This document shows positions 11,820 through 24,694 of a stretch of DNA of 64,000 nt, piece by piece (position 1 is the stretch's first letter; every line of letters starts with the position of its first letter). The DNA is taken from assembly GCA_029961685.1 (NCBI GenBank), contig JARWKL010000009.1, positions 14,627,237 to 14,691,236 of the forward strand, written 5' to 3'. Below the pieces are notes generated by a model. It had not been told where the DNA came from, searched no databases, and saw only the letters and a list, made by a program, of their open reading frames with translations. The position numbers were made by a program, and so were the translations under genes. This DNA comes from Aristolochia californica. Its lineage: Eukaryota; Streptophyta; Magnoliopsida; Piperales; Aristolochiaceae.

Positions 11820-13350
11820 TTGAGTTTTCACTTTCCCTTCATCTCGTAGACAAAACAGAGAATAGATGACAACGAAATGAAAATTTTCGATTTTGTGTCT
11901 GGAAAAAATTTAAAGCAATAAAAAACGTAAGTAAGGAAAATTTATCCACACTCCACAAATGAACACAAAAGTTTTGTCTTCCAAGTTTGGGAAATTCCAC
12001 TAGTTCAACAACCTCAATAGATTGGAATTTGATAAGAATGAGATTTTCCTACACATGTTTTAAAAAATGGATATGCATGCTTGGAACAGGTTAAAGATGC
12101 AAATGACCCATGGATCCAAACCTTTTAAACAGAATAACAAACCTCTCAATGAATTCTCAAGTGAAGGTGCGGTGGGATATTTAACCGAGTCAAACAAGCC
12201 ATTATTTCGCCCATTTTCAAAAAGCTGACCTAACTATCATAGATGATTGGAAATCGATTTATCACGCGTAACGGCCAAATTTTTTTAAGGAATGACTTTG
12301 GGGGAGGGACTCAACACTCAGTTAAAATTCCCTCGCCTCCCTTTTTCCCGACGATTGCAAAACCTGATATATAAAAACTAAAAAGAGGTTTAAATCCCTA
12401 AAAATCACAGAAACTTTTTGGAAATATATCTCTCCATATTTGTGCATTGTGCATTTCCATTTTAGATGTGTACATTTTTCTTAAATCAAAAGTTGAGTTT
12501 TTACTTTTTCCTTCATCTCGTAGACAAGAAAGAGAATAGATGACAACAAAATGAAAATTTTAGACTTTTTGTATGGAGAAAATTTACAGCAATAACAAAC
12601 GTTAGTAAAGAAAATTTATTCACACACCACAAATGAAGAAAAAAGTTTTCTCATCCAAGTTTGGAAAATTCCTCTAGTTCAACAACCTCAATAGATTGGA
12701 ATTTGATAAGAAAGAGATTTTCCTACACATGCTTTAAAAAATTGATATGCATGCTTGGAACATGTTAAAGATGCAAATGACCCATGGATCCAAACCTTTT
12801 AAACAGAATAACAAACCGCTCAATGAATTCTCAAGTGAAAGTGCGGTGGGATATTTAACTGAGTCAAACAAGCCTAATTTGCCCATTTAGAAAAAGTTGA
12901 CCTAACGATCATTGATGATTGTAAACTAATTTATTATGCGTGACGGGCCAAATTTTTGTAAGGAATGACTTTTGGGTTGGGACTTAACACTCAGTTAAAA
13001 TTCCCTCGCCTCCCCTTTTCCCGACGATTGCAAAACCTGATATATAAAAACTAAAAAGAGGTTTAAATCCCTAAAAATTACATAAACTTTTTGGAAATAC
13101 CTCTCTCCATATTTGTTCATCGTCCATTTCCATTTTAGATTTATACTTTTTGCTTAAATCAAAACTTGAGTTTTCACTTTTCCCTTCATCTCGTAGACAA
13201 AACAGAGAATAGATGACAACGAAATGAAAATTTTATACTTTGTGTCTGGAAAAAATTTAAAGCAATAGAAAATGTAAGTAAGGAAAATTTATTCACACAC
13301 CACATATGAACACAAAACTTTTGTCATCCAAGTTTGGAAAATTCCACTAG
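11820..13350 (+). repeat. Duplicated segment 1, copy b
   Basis: This is the partner of about 5,760-7,290. It carries the same series of private variants in the same order, with scattered later substitutions such as CCCATTTTCAAAA in place of CCCATTTACAAAA and GGGGGAGGGAC in place of GGGGTTGGGAC. The monomers just before and after differ between the two locations, so the duplicated unit was embedded in a different neighbourhood. Confidence 0.8.
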
Positions 13351-13859
13351 TTCAACAATCCCAATAGATTGGAATTTGATAAGAAAGAGATTTTTCTACA
13401 CATGCTTTAAAAAATGGATATGCATGCTTGGAACATGTTAAAGATGCAAATGACCTATGGATCCAAACCTTTTAAACAGAATAACAAACCGCTCAATGAA
13501 TTCCCAAGTGAAAGTGCGGTGGGATATTTAACCGAGTCAAACAAGCCATTATTTTGCCCATTTACAAAAAGCTGACCTAATGATCATTGATGATTGTAAA
13601 CTGATTTATCATGCGTAACGGGTCATATTTTTGTAAGGAATTACTTTTGGATTGGGATTCAACACTCAGTTAAAATTCCCTCGCCTCCCCTTTTCCCGAC
13701 GATTGCAAAACCTGATATATAAAAACTAAAAAGTGGTTTAAATCCCTAAAAATTATAGAAACTTTTTGGAAATATCTCTCACCCAATTTGTGCATTGTGC
13801 ATTTCCATTTTAGATGTATACATTTTTCTTAAATCAAAACTTGAGTTTTTACTTTTTCC

Positions 13860-15060
13860 TTCATCTTGTAGACAATAAGAGAATAGATGACAACGAAATC
13901 AAAATTTTAGACTTTGTGTATGGAGAAAATTTAAAGCAATAATAAACATAAGTAAAGAAAAATTTATTCACACACCACAAATGAACACAAAAGTTTTGTC
14001 ATCCATGTTTGGGAAATTCCACTAGTTCAAAAACCTCAATAGATTGGAATTTGATAAGAAAGATATTTTCCTACACATGATTTAAAAAATGGATATGCAT
14101 GTTTGGAACATGTTAAAGATGCAAATGACCCATGGATGAAAACCTTTTAAAAAGAATAACAAACAGCTCAATGAATTCTCAAGTGAAAGTGCAGTGGGAT
14201 ATTTAACCGAGTCAAACAAGCCTTTATTTTGCCTATTAAAAAAAAGCTGACCTAACGATCATTGATGATTGTAAACTGATTTATCATGCGTAACGGGCTA
14301 CTTTTTTTTAAGGAATGACTTTTGGGTTGGGATTCAACACTCAGTTAAAATTCCCTCGCCTCCCCTTTTCCCGACGATTGAAAACCTGATATATAAAAAT
14401 TAAAAAGAGGTTTAAATCCCTAAAAATTACATAAACCTTTTGGAAATATCTCTCTGTATAATTTTGCATTGTGCATTTCCATTTTAGATGTATACATTTT
14501 TCTTAAATCAAAACTTGAGTTTTCACTTTTCCCTTCATCTCGTAGACAAAACAGAGAATAGATGACAACGAAATGAAAATTTCAGACTTTGTGTCTGGAA
14601 AAAATTTAAAGCAATAAAAAACGTAAGTAAGGAAAATTTATTCACACCCCACATATGAACACAAAAATTTTGTCATCCAAGTTTGGGAAATTGCACTAGT
14701 TCAACAATCCCAATAGAATGGAATTTGATAAGAAAGAGATTTTTCTACACATGCTTTAAAAAATGGATATGCATGCTTGGAACATGTTAAAGATGCAAAT
14801 GACCTATGGATCCAAACCTTTTAAACAGAATAACAAACCGCTCAATGAATTCTCAAGTGAAAGTGCGGTGGGATATTTAACCGAGTCAAACAAACCATTA
14901 TTTTGCCCATTTACAAAAAGCTGACCTAACGATCATTGATGATTGTAAACTGATTTATCATGCGTAACGGGCCATATTTTTGAAAGGAATGACTTTTGGG
15001 TTGGGATTCAACACTCAGTTAAAATTCCCTCGCCTCCTCTTTTCCCGACGTTTGCAAAAC
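13860..15060 (+). repeat. Duplicated segment 2, copy b
   Basis: This is the partner of about 10,490-11,700, with the same ordered variants. Small differences such as CATGGATGAAAACC against CATGGATCAAAACC indicate independent substitutions since duplication. Confidence 0.78.
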
Positions 15061-15099
15061 CTGATATATAAAAACTAAAAGAGGTTTAAATCCCTCAAA

Positions 15100-17390
15100 A
15101 TTACAGAAATTTTTTGGAAATATCTCCCTCCATATTTGTGCATTGTGCATTTCCATTTTAGATGTGTACATTTTTCTTAAAACAAAACTTGAGTTTTCAT
15201 TTTTTCCTTCATCTCGTAGAAAGGAAAGAGAATAGATGACAACGAAATGAAAACTTTAGACTTTGTGTATGGAGAAACTTTAAAGCAATAACAAATGTAA
15301 GTAAGGAAAATTTATTCACATACCACAAATGAACACAAAATTTTTGTCATCGAAGTTTGGGAAATTCCACTAGTTCAACAACCTCAATAGATTGGAATTT
15401 GATAAGAAAGAGATTTTCCTACACATGCTTTAAAAAATGGATATGCATGCCTGAAACATGTTAAAGCTGAAATGACCTATGGATCCAAACCTTTTAAAGA
15501 GAATAAAAAATGCTCATTAAATTCTCAAGTGAACGTGCGGTGGGATATTTAACCGAGTCAAACAAGCCATTATTTCGCCCATTAACAAAAAGATGACCTA
15601 ACGATCATTGATGATTGTAAACTGATTTATCATGCGTACCGGGCCACATTTTTTTAAGGAATGACTTTTGGGTTGGGATTCAACACTCAGTTAAAATTCC
15701 CTCGCCTCCCCTTTTCCCGATGATTGCAAAACCTGATATATAAAAATTAAAAAGAGGTTTAAATCCCTAAAAATTACATAAAATTTTTGGAAATATCTCT
15801 CTCTATAATTTTTCATTGTGCATTTCTATTTTAGATGTATACTTTTGTCTTAAATCAAAACTTGAGTTTTCACTTTTCCCTTCATCTCGTCGACAAAACA
15901 GAGAATAGATGACAACGAAATGAAAATTTCAAACTTTGTGTCTGGAAAAAATTTAAAGCAATAAAAAACGTAAGTAAGGAAAATTTATTCACACACCACA
16001 TATGAACAAAAAAGTTTTGTCATCCAAGTTTGGGAAATTCCACTAGTTCAACAATCCCAATAGATTGGAATTTGATAAGAAAGAGATTTCTCTACGCATG
16101 CTTTAAAAAATGGATATGCATGCTTGGAACATGTTAAAGATGCAAATGACCTATGGATCCAAACCTTTTAAATAGAATAACAAACCGCTCAATGAATTCT
16201 CAAGTGAAAGTGCGGGGGATATTTAACCGAGTCAAACAAGCCATGTTTTTGCCCATTTACAAAAAGCTGACCTAATGATCATTGATGATTGTAAACTGAT
16301 TTATCATACGTAATGGGCCATTTTTTTGTACGGAATGACTTTTGGATTGGGATTCAACACTCAGTTAAAATTCCCTCGCCTCCTCTTCTCCCGACGATTG
16401 CAAAACCTGATATATAAAAACTAAAAAGAGGTTTAAATCCCTAAAAATTACAGAAACATTTTAGAAATATCTCTCTCCGTATTTGTGCATTGTGCATTTC
16501 CATTTTAGATGTGTAGAGTTTTCTTAAATCAAAACTTGAGTTTTCACTTTTTCCTTCATCTCGTAGACAAAAAATAGAATAGATGACAACGAAATGAAAA
16601 TTTTAGACTTTGAGTGTGGAGAAAATTTAAAGCAATAACAAACGTAAGTAAAGAAAATTTATTCACACACCACAAATGAAGAAAAAAAATTTCTCATCCA
16701 TGTTTGGGTAATTCCACTAGTTCAACAACCCCAATAGGTTGGAATTTGATAAGAAATAGATTTTCCTACACATGCTTTAAAAAATGGATATGCATGCTTG
16801 GAACATGTTAAAGATGCAAATGACCAATGGATCCAAACAATTTAAACAGAATAACAAACCGCTCAATGAATTCTCAAGTGAAAGTGCGGTGGGATATTTA
16901 ACCGACTCAAACAAGCCATTATTTTGCCCATTAATAAAAAGCTGACTAACGATCATTGATGATTGTAAACTGATTTATCATGCGTAATGGGCCACATTTT
17001 TTTAAGGAATGACTTTGGGTATGGGATTCAACACTCAGTTAAAATTCCCTCGCATCCCCTTTTCCCGACGATTGCAAAACCTGATATTTAAAATTTAAAA
17101 AGAGGTTTAAATCCCTGAAAATTACATAAAAATTTTGGAAATATCTCTCTCTATAATTTTTCATTGTGCATTTCCATTTTAGATGTGTACATTTTTCTTA
17201 AATCAATACTTGAGTTTTCACTTTTTCCTTCATCTCGTAGACAAGAAAGAGAATAGGTGACCACGAAATGAAAATTTTAGACTTTGTGTATGGAGAAAAT
17301 TTCAAGCAATAACAAACGTAAGTAAAGAAAATTTATTCACACACCACAAATGAAGAAAAATGTTTTCTCATCCAAGTTTGGGAAATTCCA
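15100..17390 (+). repeat. Mosaic block, copy 2 of 3
   Basis: This is the second copy of the block first seen at 7.7 kb. It keeps TCATCGAAGTTTGG, AAGAGAATAAAAAATGCTC, ACTTTTGTCTTAAATC, CTCGTCGAC, CAAACAATTTAAACAG and CTCGCATCCCC. Its third monomer has a GCGGGGGATATT variant (one G short) that is shared with copy 3 rather than copy 1, which suggests copies 2 and 3 are the closer pair there. Confidence 0.82.
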
Positions 17391-18737
17391 CTAGTTCAAC
17401 AATCCCAATAGATTGGAATTTGATAAGAAAGAGATTTTTCTACGCATGCTTTAGAAAATGGATACGCATGCTTGGAACATGTTAAAGATGGAAATGACCT
17501 ATGGATCCAAACCTTTTAAACAGAATAACAAACCGCTCAATGAATTCTCAAGTGAAAGTGCGGTGGGATATTTAACCGAGTCAAACAAGCCATTATTTTG
17601 CCCATTTACAAAAAGCTGACCTAATGATCATTGATGATTGTAAACTGATTTATCATGCGTAACGGGTCATATTTTTTTAAGGAATTACTTTTGGATTGGG
17701 ATTCAACACTCAGTTAAAATTCTCTCGCCTCCTCTTTTCCCGACGTTTGCAAAACCAGATATATAAAAACTAAAAAGAGGTTTAAATCCCTAAAAATTAC
17801 AAAAAAAGTTTGGAAATATCTCTCTCCTTATTTGTGCATTGTGCATTTCCATTTTAGATGTGTACATTTTTCTTAAATCAAAACTTGAGTTTTTACTTTT
17901 TCCTTCATCTCGTAGACAAGAAAGAGAATAGATGACAACGAAATGAAAATTTTAGACTTTGTGTATGGAAAAAATTTAAAGCAAAAACAAACGTAAGTAA
18001 AGAAAATTTATTCACAGACCACAAATGAACACAAAAGTTTTGTCATCCAAGTTTAGGAAATTCCTCTAGTTCAACAACCTCAATAGATCTGAATTTGATA
18101 AGAAAGAGATTTTCCTACACATGCTTTAAAAAATGGATATGCATGCTTGGAACATGTTAAAGATGAAAATGACCTATGGATCCAAACCTTTTAAACAGAA
18201 TAACAAACCGCTCAATGAATTCTCAAGTGAAAGTGCGGTGGGATATTTAACAGAGTCAAACAAGCCATTATTTTCCCCATTTACAAAAAGCTGACCTAAC
18301 GATCATTGATGATTGTAAAGTGATTTATCATGCGTAATGGGCCAAATTTTTTTAAGGAATGACTTTTAGGTTTGGATTCAACACTCAGTTAAAATTCCCT
18401 CGCCTCCCCTTTTCCCGACGATTGCAAAACCTGATATATAAAATCTAAAAAGAGGTTTAAATCCCTAAAATTTACAGAAACTTTTTGGAAATACCTCTCT
18501 CCATATTTGTGCATTGTGCATTTCCATTTTAGATGTGTACATTTTTCTTAAATCAAAACTTGAGTTTTCACTTTTTCCTTCATCTCGTAGACAAGAAAGA
18601 GAATAGGTGACAACGAAATGAAAATTTTAGACTTTGTGTATGGAGAAAATTTAAAGCAATAACAAACTTAAGTAAAGACAATTTATTCACACACCACAAA
18701 TGAAGAAAAAAGTTTTCTCATCCATGTTTGGGAAATT

Positions 18738-21050
18738 CCACTAGTTCAACAACCCCAATAGGTTGGAATTTGATAAGAAAGAGATTTTCTACACATCCTT
18801 TAAAAAATGGATATGCATGCTTGAAACATGTTAAAGATGAAATGACCTATGGATCCAAACCTTTTAAAGAGAATAAAAAATGCTCATTAAATTCTCAAGT
18901 GAACGTGCGGTGGGATATTTAACCGAGTCAAACAAGCCATTATTTCGCCCATTAACAAAAAGCTGACCTAATGATCATTGATGATTGTAAACTGATTTAT
19001 CATGCGTACCGGGCCACATTTTTTTAAGGAATGACTTTTGGGTTCGGATTCAACACTCAGTTAAAATTTCCTCGCCTCCCCTTTTCCCGACGATTGCAAA
19101 ACCTGATACATAAAAATTAAAAAGAGGTTTAAATCCCTAAAAATTACATAAACTTTTTGGAAATATCTCTCTCTATAATTTTGCATTGTGCATTTCCATT
19201 TTAGATGTATACTTTTTTTTTTAATCAAAACTTGAGTTTTCACTTTTCCCTTCATCTCGTCGACAAAACAGAGAATAGATGACAACGAAATGATTTCAGA
19301 CTTTGTGTCTGGAAAAAATTTAAAGCAATAAAAAACGTAAGTAAGGAAAATTTATTCACACACCACATATGAACACAAAAGTTTTGTCATCCAAGTTTGG
19401 GAAATTCCACTAGTTCAACAATCCCAATAGATTGGAATTTGATAAGAAAGAGATTTTTCTACGCATGCTTTAAAAAATTGATATGCATGCTTGGAACATG
19501 TTATAGATGCAAATGACCTATGGATCCAAACCTTTTAAACAGAATAACAAACCGCTCAATGAATTCTCAAGTGAAAGTGCGGGGGATATTTAACCGAGTC
19601 AAACAAGCCATTATTTTGCCCATTTACAAAAAGCTGACCTAACGATCATTGATGAATGTAAACGGATTTATCATGCGTAATGGGCCATATTTTTGTAAAG
19701 AATGATATTTGGATTTGGATTTAACACTCAGTTAAAATTCCCTCGCCTCCCCTTCTCCCGAAGATTGCAAAACATGATATATAAAAACTAAAACGAGGTT
19801 TAAATCCCTAAAAATTACAGAAACTTTTTGGAAATATCTCTCCGTATTTGGGCATTGTGCATTTCCATATTAGATGTGTAGATTTTTCTTAAATCAAAAC
19901 TTGAGTTTTCACTTTTTCCTTCATCTCATAGACAAAAAAGAGAATAGATGACAACGAAATGAAAATTTTAGACTTTGAGTATGGAGAAAATTTAAAGCAA
20001 TAACAAACGTAAATAAAGAAAATTTATTCACACACCACAAATGAAGAAAAAAGTTTTCTCATCCAAGTTTGAGAAATTCCACTAGTTCAACAACCCCAAT
20101 AGGTTGGAATTTGATAAGAAATAGATTTTCCTACACATGCTTTAAAAAATGAATATGCATGCTTGAACATGTTAAAGATGCAAATGACCAATGTATCCAA
20201 ACAATTTAAACAGAATAACAAACCGCTCAATGAATTCTCAAGTGAAAGTGCGGTGGGATATTTAACCGAGTCAAACAAACCATTATTTTTCCCATTAACA
20301 AAAAGCTGACCTAACGATCATTGATGATTGTAAACCGATTTATCATGCGTAACGGGCCACATTTTTTTAAGGAATGTCTTTTGGGTTGGGATTCAACACT
20401 CTGTTAAAATTCCCTCGCATCCCCTTTTCCCGACGATTGCAAAACCTGATATATAAAATTTAAAAAGAGGTTTAAATCCCTAAAAATTACGTAAAAATTT
20501 TGGAAATATCTCTCTCTATAATTTTGCATTGTGCATTTCCATTTTAGATGTGTACATTTTTCTTAAATCAAAACTTGAGTTTTCACTTTTTCCTTCATCT
20601 CGATGACAAGAAAGAGAATAGGTGACCACGAAATGAAAATTTTAGACTTTGTGTACGGAGAAAATTTCAAGCAATAACAAACATAAGTAAAGTAAATTTA
20701 TTCATACACGAAAAATGAAGAAAAAAGTTTTCTCATCCAAGTTTGGGAAATTCCACTAGTTCAACAATCCCAATAGATTGGAATTTGATAAGAAAGAGAT
20801 TTTTCTACACATGCTTTAAAAAATGTATATGCATGCTTGGAATATGTTAAAGATGCAAATGACCCATGGATCCAAGCTTTTTAAACAGAATAACAAACCG
20901 CTCAATGAATTCTCAAGTGAAAGTGCGGTGGGATATTTAACCGAGTCAAACAAGCCATTATTTTGCCCATTTACAAAAAGCTGACATAACGATCATTGAT
21001 GATTGTAAACTGATTTATCATGCATAACGGGCCATATTTTTGTAAGGAAT
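18738..21050 (+). repeat. Mosaic block, copy 3 of 3
   Basis: This is the third copy, five monomers (about 3,370 bp) after copy 2. It shares AAGAGAATAAAAAATGCTC, CTCGTCGAC, GCGGGGGATATT, CAAACAATTTAAACAG and CTCGCATCCCC. Its first monomer start differs (ACCCCAATAGGTTGG instead of ACCTCAATAGATTGG), so the block edge lies within that monomer at about 18,790. Its last monomer from 20,753 carries AAAATGTATATGCATG and GCTGACATAACG as in copy 1. Confidence 0.8.
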
Positions 21051-21309
21051 GACTTTTGGGTTGGGACTCAACACTCAGTTAAAATTCCCTCGCCTTCCCT
21101 TTTCCCGATGATTGCAAAACCTGATATATAAAAACTAAAAAGAGGTTTAAATCCCTAAAAACTACAGAAATTTTTTGGAAATATCTCTCTCCATATTTTT
21201 GCATTGTGTATTTCCATTTTAGATGTGTACATTTTTCTTAAATCAAAACTTGAGTTTTCTCTTTTTCCTTCAACTCGTAGACAAGAAAGAGAATAGATGA
21301 CAATGAAAT

Positions 21310-22980
21310 GAAAATTTTAGACTTTGAGTATGGAGAAAATTTAAAGCAATAACAAACGTAAGTAAAGAAAATTTATTCATACACCAAAAATGAAGAAAAA
21401 AGTTTTCTCATCCATGTTTGGGAAATTCCACTAGTTCAACAACCCCAATTGGTTGGAATTTGATAAGAAAGAGATTTTTCTACACATGCTGTAAAAAATG
21501 GATATGCATGCTTGAAAGATATTAAAGATGCAAATGACCTATGGATCCAAACCTTTCAAAAAGAATAAAAAACTTCTCATTAGATTCTCAAGTGAACGTG
21601 TGGTGGCATATTTGACCGAGTCAAACAAGCCATTATTTCGCCCATTAACAAAAAGCTGACCTAACGATCATTGATGATTGTAAACTGATTTATCATGCGT
21701 AACGGGCCACATTTTTTTAAGGAATTACTTTTAGGTTGGGATTCAACACTCAGTTAAAATTCCCTCGCCTCCCCTTTTCCCGACGATTGCAAAACCTGAT
21801 ATATAAAAATTAAAAAGAGGTTTAAATCCCTAAAAATTACATAAACTTTTTGGAAATATCTCTCACTATAATTTTGCATTGTGCATTTCCATTTTAGATG
21901 TATACTTTTTTCTTAAATAAAAACTTGAGCTTTCACTTTTCCCTTCATCTCGTAGACAAAACAGAGAATAGATGACAACGAAATGAAAATTTTAGACTTT
22001 ATGTCTGGAAAAAAATTAAAGCAACAAAAAACATAAGTAAGGAAAATTTATTCACACACCACATATGAACACAAAAGTTTTGTCATCCAAGTTTGGGAAA
22101 TTCCACTAGTTCAACAATCCCAATAGATTGGAATTTGATAAGAAAGAGATTTTTCTGCACATGCATTAAAAAATGGATATGCATGCTTCGAACATGTTAA
22201 AGATGCAAATGACCCATAGATCCAAACCTTTTAAACAGAATAACAAACCGCTCAATGAATTCCCTAGTGAAAGTGCGGTAGGATATTTAATCGAGTCAAA
22301 CAAGCCATTATTTTGCCCATTTACAAAAAGCTGACCTAATGATCATTGATGATTGTAAACTGATTTATCATGCGTAACGGGTCATATTTTTGTAAGGAAT
22401 GAATTTTGGGTTGGGCTTCAACACTCAGTTAAAATTTCCTCGCCTCCCTCTTTTCCCGACGATTGCAAAACCTGATATATAAAAACTAAAAAGAGGTTTA
22501 AATCCCTAAAAATTACAGAAACTTTTTGGAAATATCTCTCTCCATATTTGTGCATTGTGCATTTCCATTTTAGATGTGTACATTTTTCTTAAATCAAAAC
22601 TTGAGTTTTTACTTTTTCCTTCATCTCGTAGACAAGAAAGAGAATAGATGACAACGAAATGAAAATTTTAGACTTTGTGTATGGAGAAAATTTAAATCAA
22701 TAACAAACGTAAGTAAAGAAAATTTATTCACACACCACAAATGAACACAAAAGTTTTGTCATCCAAGTTTGGGAAATTCCAATAGTTCAACAACCTCAAT
22801 AGATCTGAATTTGATAAGAAAGAGATTTTCCTACACATGCTTTAAAAAATGGATATGCATGCTTGGAACATGTTAAAGATGAAAATGACCTATGGATCCA
22901 AACCTTTTAAACAGAATAACAAACCGCTCAATGAATTCTCAAGTGAAAGTGCGGTGGGATATTTAACTGAGTCAAACAAG
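21310..22980 (+). repeat. Duplicated segment 3, copy a (five-monomer spacing)
   Basis: This stretch closely matches about 24,695-26,340, an offset of about 3,378 bp. Shared private marks include TTTGAGTATGGAG, TTATTCATACACC, ACATGCTGTAAAAAATGG, CTCATTAGATTCTC, CGTGTGGTGGCATATTTGAC, GCAACAAAAAACATAAG, TTTCTGCACATGCATTAAA, GCATGCTTCGAACATG, GACCCATAGATCC, and TTCCAATAGTTC with ATAGATCTGAATTTG at the third monomer. The match is among the closest in the left arm, so this is one of its younger duplications. Confidence 0.87.
21428..22102 (+). repeat. Representative full-length monomer, subtype A
   Basis: This 675-bp copy illustrates the less common subtype. Relative to subtype B it has ACCCCAAT.GGTTGG after the start, GCTTGAAA before the AAAGATG segment, CTTTCAAAAAGAATAAAAAACTTCTC in place of the CAGAATAACAAACCGCTC segment (so GAATTC is lost), GTGAACGTG instead of GTGAAAGTG, CGCCCATTAAC instead of TGCCCATTTAC, and GGCCACATTTTTTTAAGG. 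Left-arm copies of this kind start at 28, 7961, 15367, 18738, 21428, 24806, 26832, 31544, 33570, 36267 and 38937. Right-arm copies have start marks at 40591, 41266, 43966, 44641, 45991, 47342, 48017, 54741, 55416, 56766, 58757 and 61457. They are scattered rather than regularly spaced. Confidence 0.85.
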
Positions 22981-24694
22981 CCATTATTTTGCCCATTTAC
23001 AAAAAGCTGACCTAACGATCATTGATGATTGTAAACTGATTTATCATGTGTAATGGGCCAAATTTTTTTAAGGAATGACTTTTAGGTTTGGATTCAACAC
23101 TCAGTTAAAATTCCCTCGCCTCCCCTTTTCCCGACGATTGCAAAACCTGATATATAAAATCTAAAAAGAGGTTTAAATCCCTAAAATTTACAGAAACTTT
23201 TTGGAAATACCTCTCTCCATATTTGTGCATTGTGCATTTCTATTTTAGATGTATACTTTTTTCTTAAATCAAAACATGAGTTTTCACTTTTCCCTTCATC
23301 TCGTAGACAAAACAGAGAATAGATGACAACGAAATGAAAATTTTAGACTTTGTCTATGGAAAAAATTTAAAGCATAAAAAACGTAAGTAAGGTAAATTTA
23401 TTCACACACCACATATGAACACAAAAGTTTTCTCATCCAAGTTCGGGAAATTCCACTAGTTCAACAATCCCAATATATTGAAATTTGATAAGAAAGAGAT
23501 TTTTCTACACATGCTTCAAAAAATGGATATGCATACTTGGAACATGTTAAAGATGCAAATGACCTACAGATCCAAACCTTTTAAACAGAATAAATAACCG
23601 CTCAATGAATTCTCAAGTGAAAGTGCGGTGGGATATATTTAACCGAGTCAAACAAGCCATTATTTTGCCCATTTACAAAAAGCTGACCTAACGATCATTG
23701 ATGATTGTAAACTGATTTATCATGCGTAACGGGCCAAAATTTTGTAAGGAATCACTTTTGGGTTGGGACTCAGCACTCAGTTAAAATTCCCTCGCCTCCC
23801 CTTTTCCCGACAATTGCAAAACTTGATATATAAACACTAAAAAGAGGTTTAAATCCCTAAAAATTACAGAAACTTTTTGGAAATATCTCTCTCCATATTT
23901 GTGCATTGTGCATTTCCATTTTAGATGTATACATTTTTCTTAAATCAAAACTTGAGTTTTTACTTTTTCCTGCATCTCGTAGACAAGAAAGAGAATAGAT
24001 GACAACGAAATGAAAATTTTAGACTTTGTGTATGGAGAAAATTTCAAGCAATAACAAAGGTAAGTAAAGAAAAATTTATTCACACACCACAAATGAACAC
24101 AACAGTTTTGTCATCCAAGTTTGGGAAATTCCACAAGTTCAACAACCTCAATAGATTGGAATTTGATAAGAAAGAGATTTACCTACACATGCTTTAAAAA
24201 ATGGATATGCATGCTTGGAACATGTTAAAGATGCAAATGACCCATGGATCCAAACCTTTTAAAAAGAATAACAAACCGCTCAATGAATTCTCAAGTGAAA
24301 GTGCGGTGGGATATTTAATCGAGTCAAACAAGCCATTATTTTGCCCATTAACAAAAAGCTGACCTAACGATCATTGATGATTGTAAACTGATTTATCATG
24401 CGTAACGGGCCACATTTTTTTAAGGAATGACTTTTGGGTCTGGATTCAACACTCAATTAAAATTCCCTCGCCTCCCCTTTTCCCGACGATTACAAAACCT
24501 GATATATAAAAATTAAAAATAGGTTTAAATCCCTAAAAATTACATAAACTTTTTGGAAATATCTCTCTCTATAATTTTGCTATGTGTATTTCCATTTTAG
24601 ATGTACACTTTTTTCTTAAATCAAAACATGAGTTTTCACTTTTCCCTTCATCTCGTAGACAAAACAGAGAATAGATGACAACGAAATGAAAATT

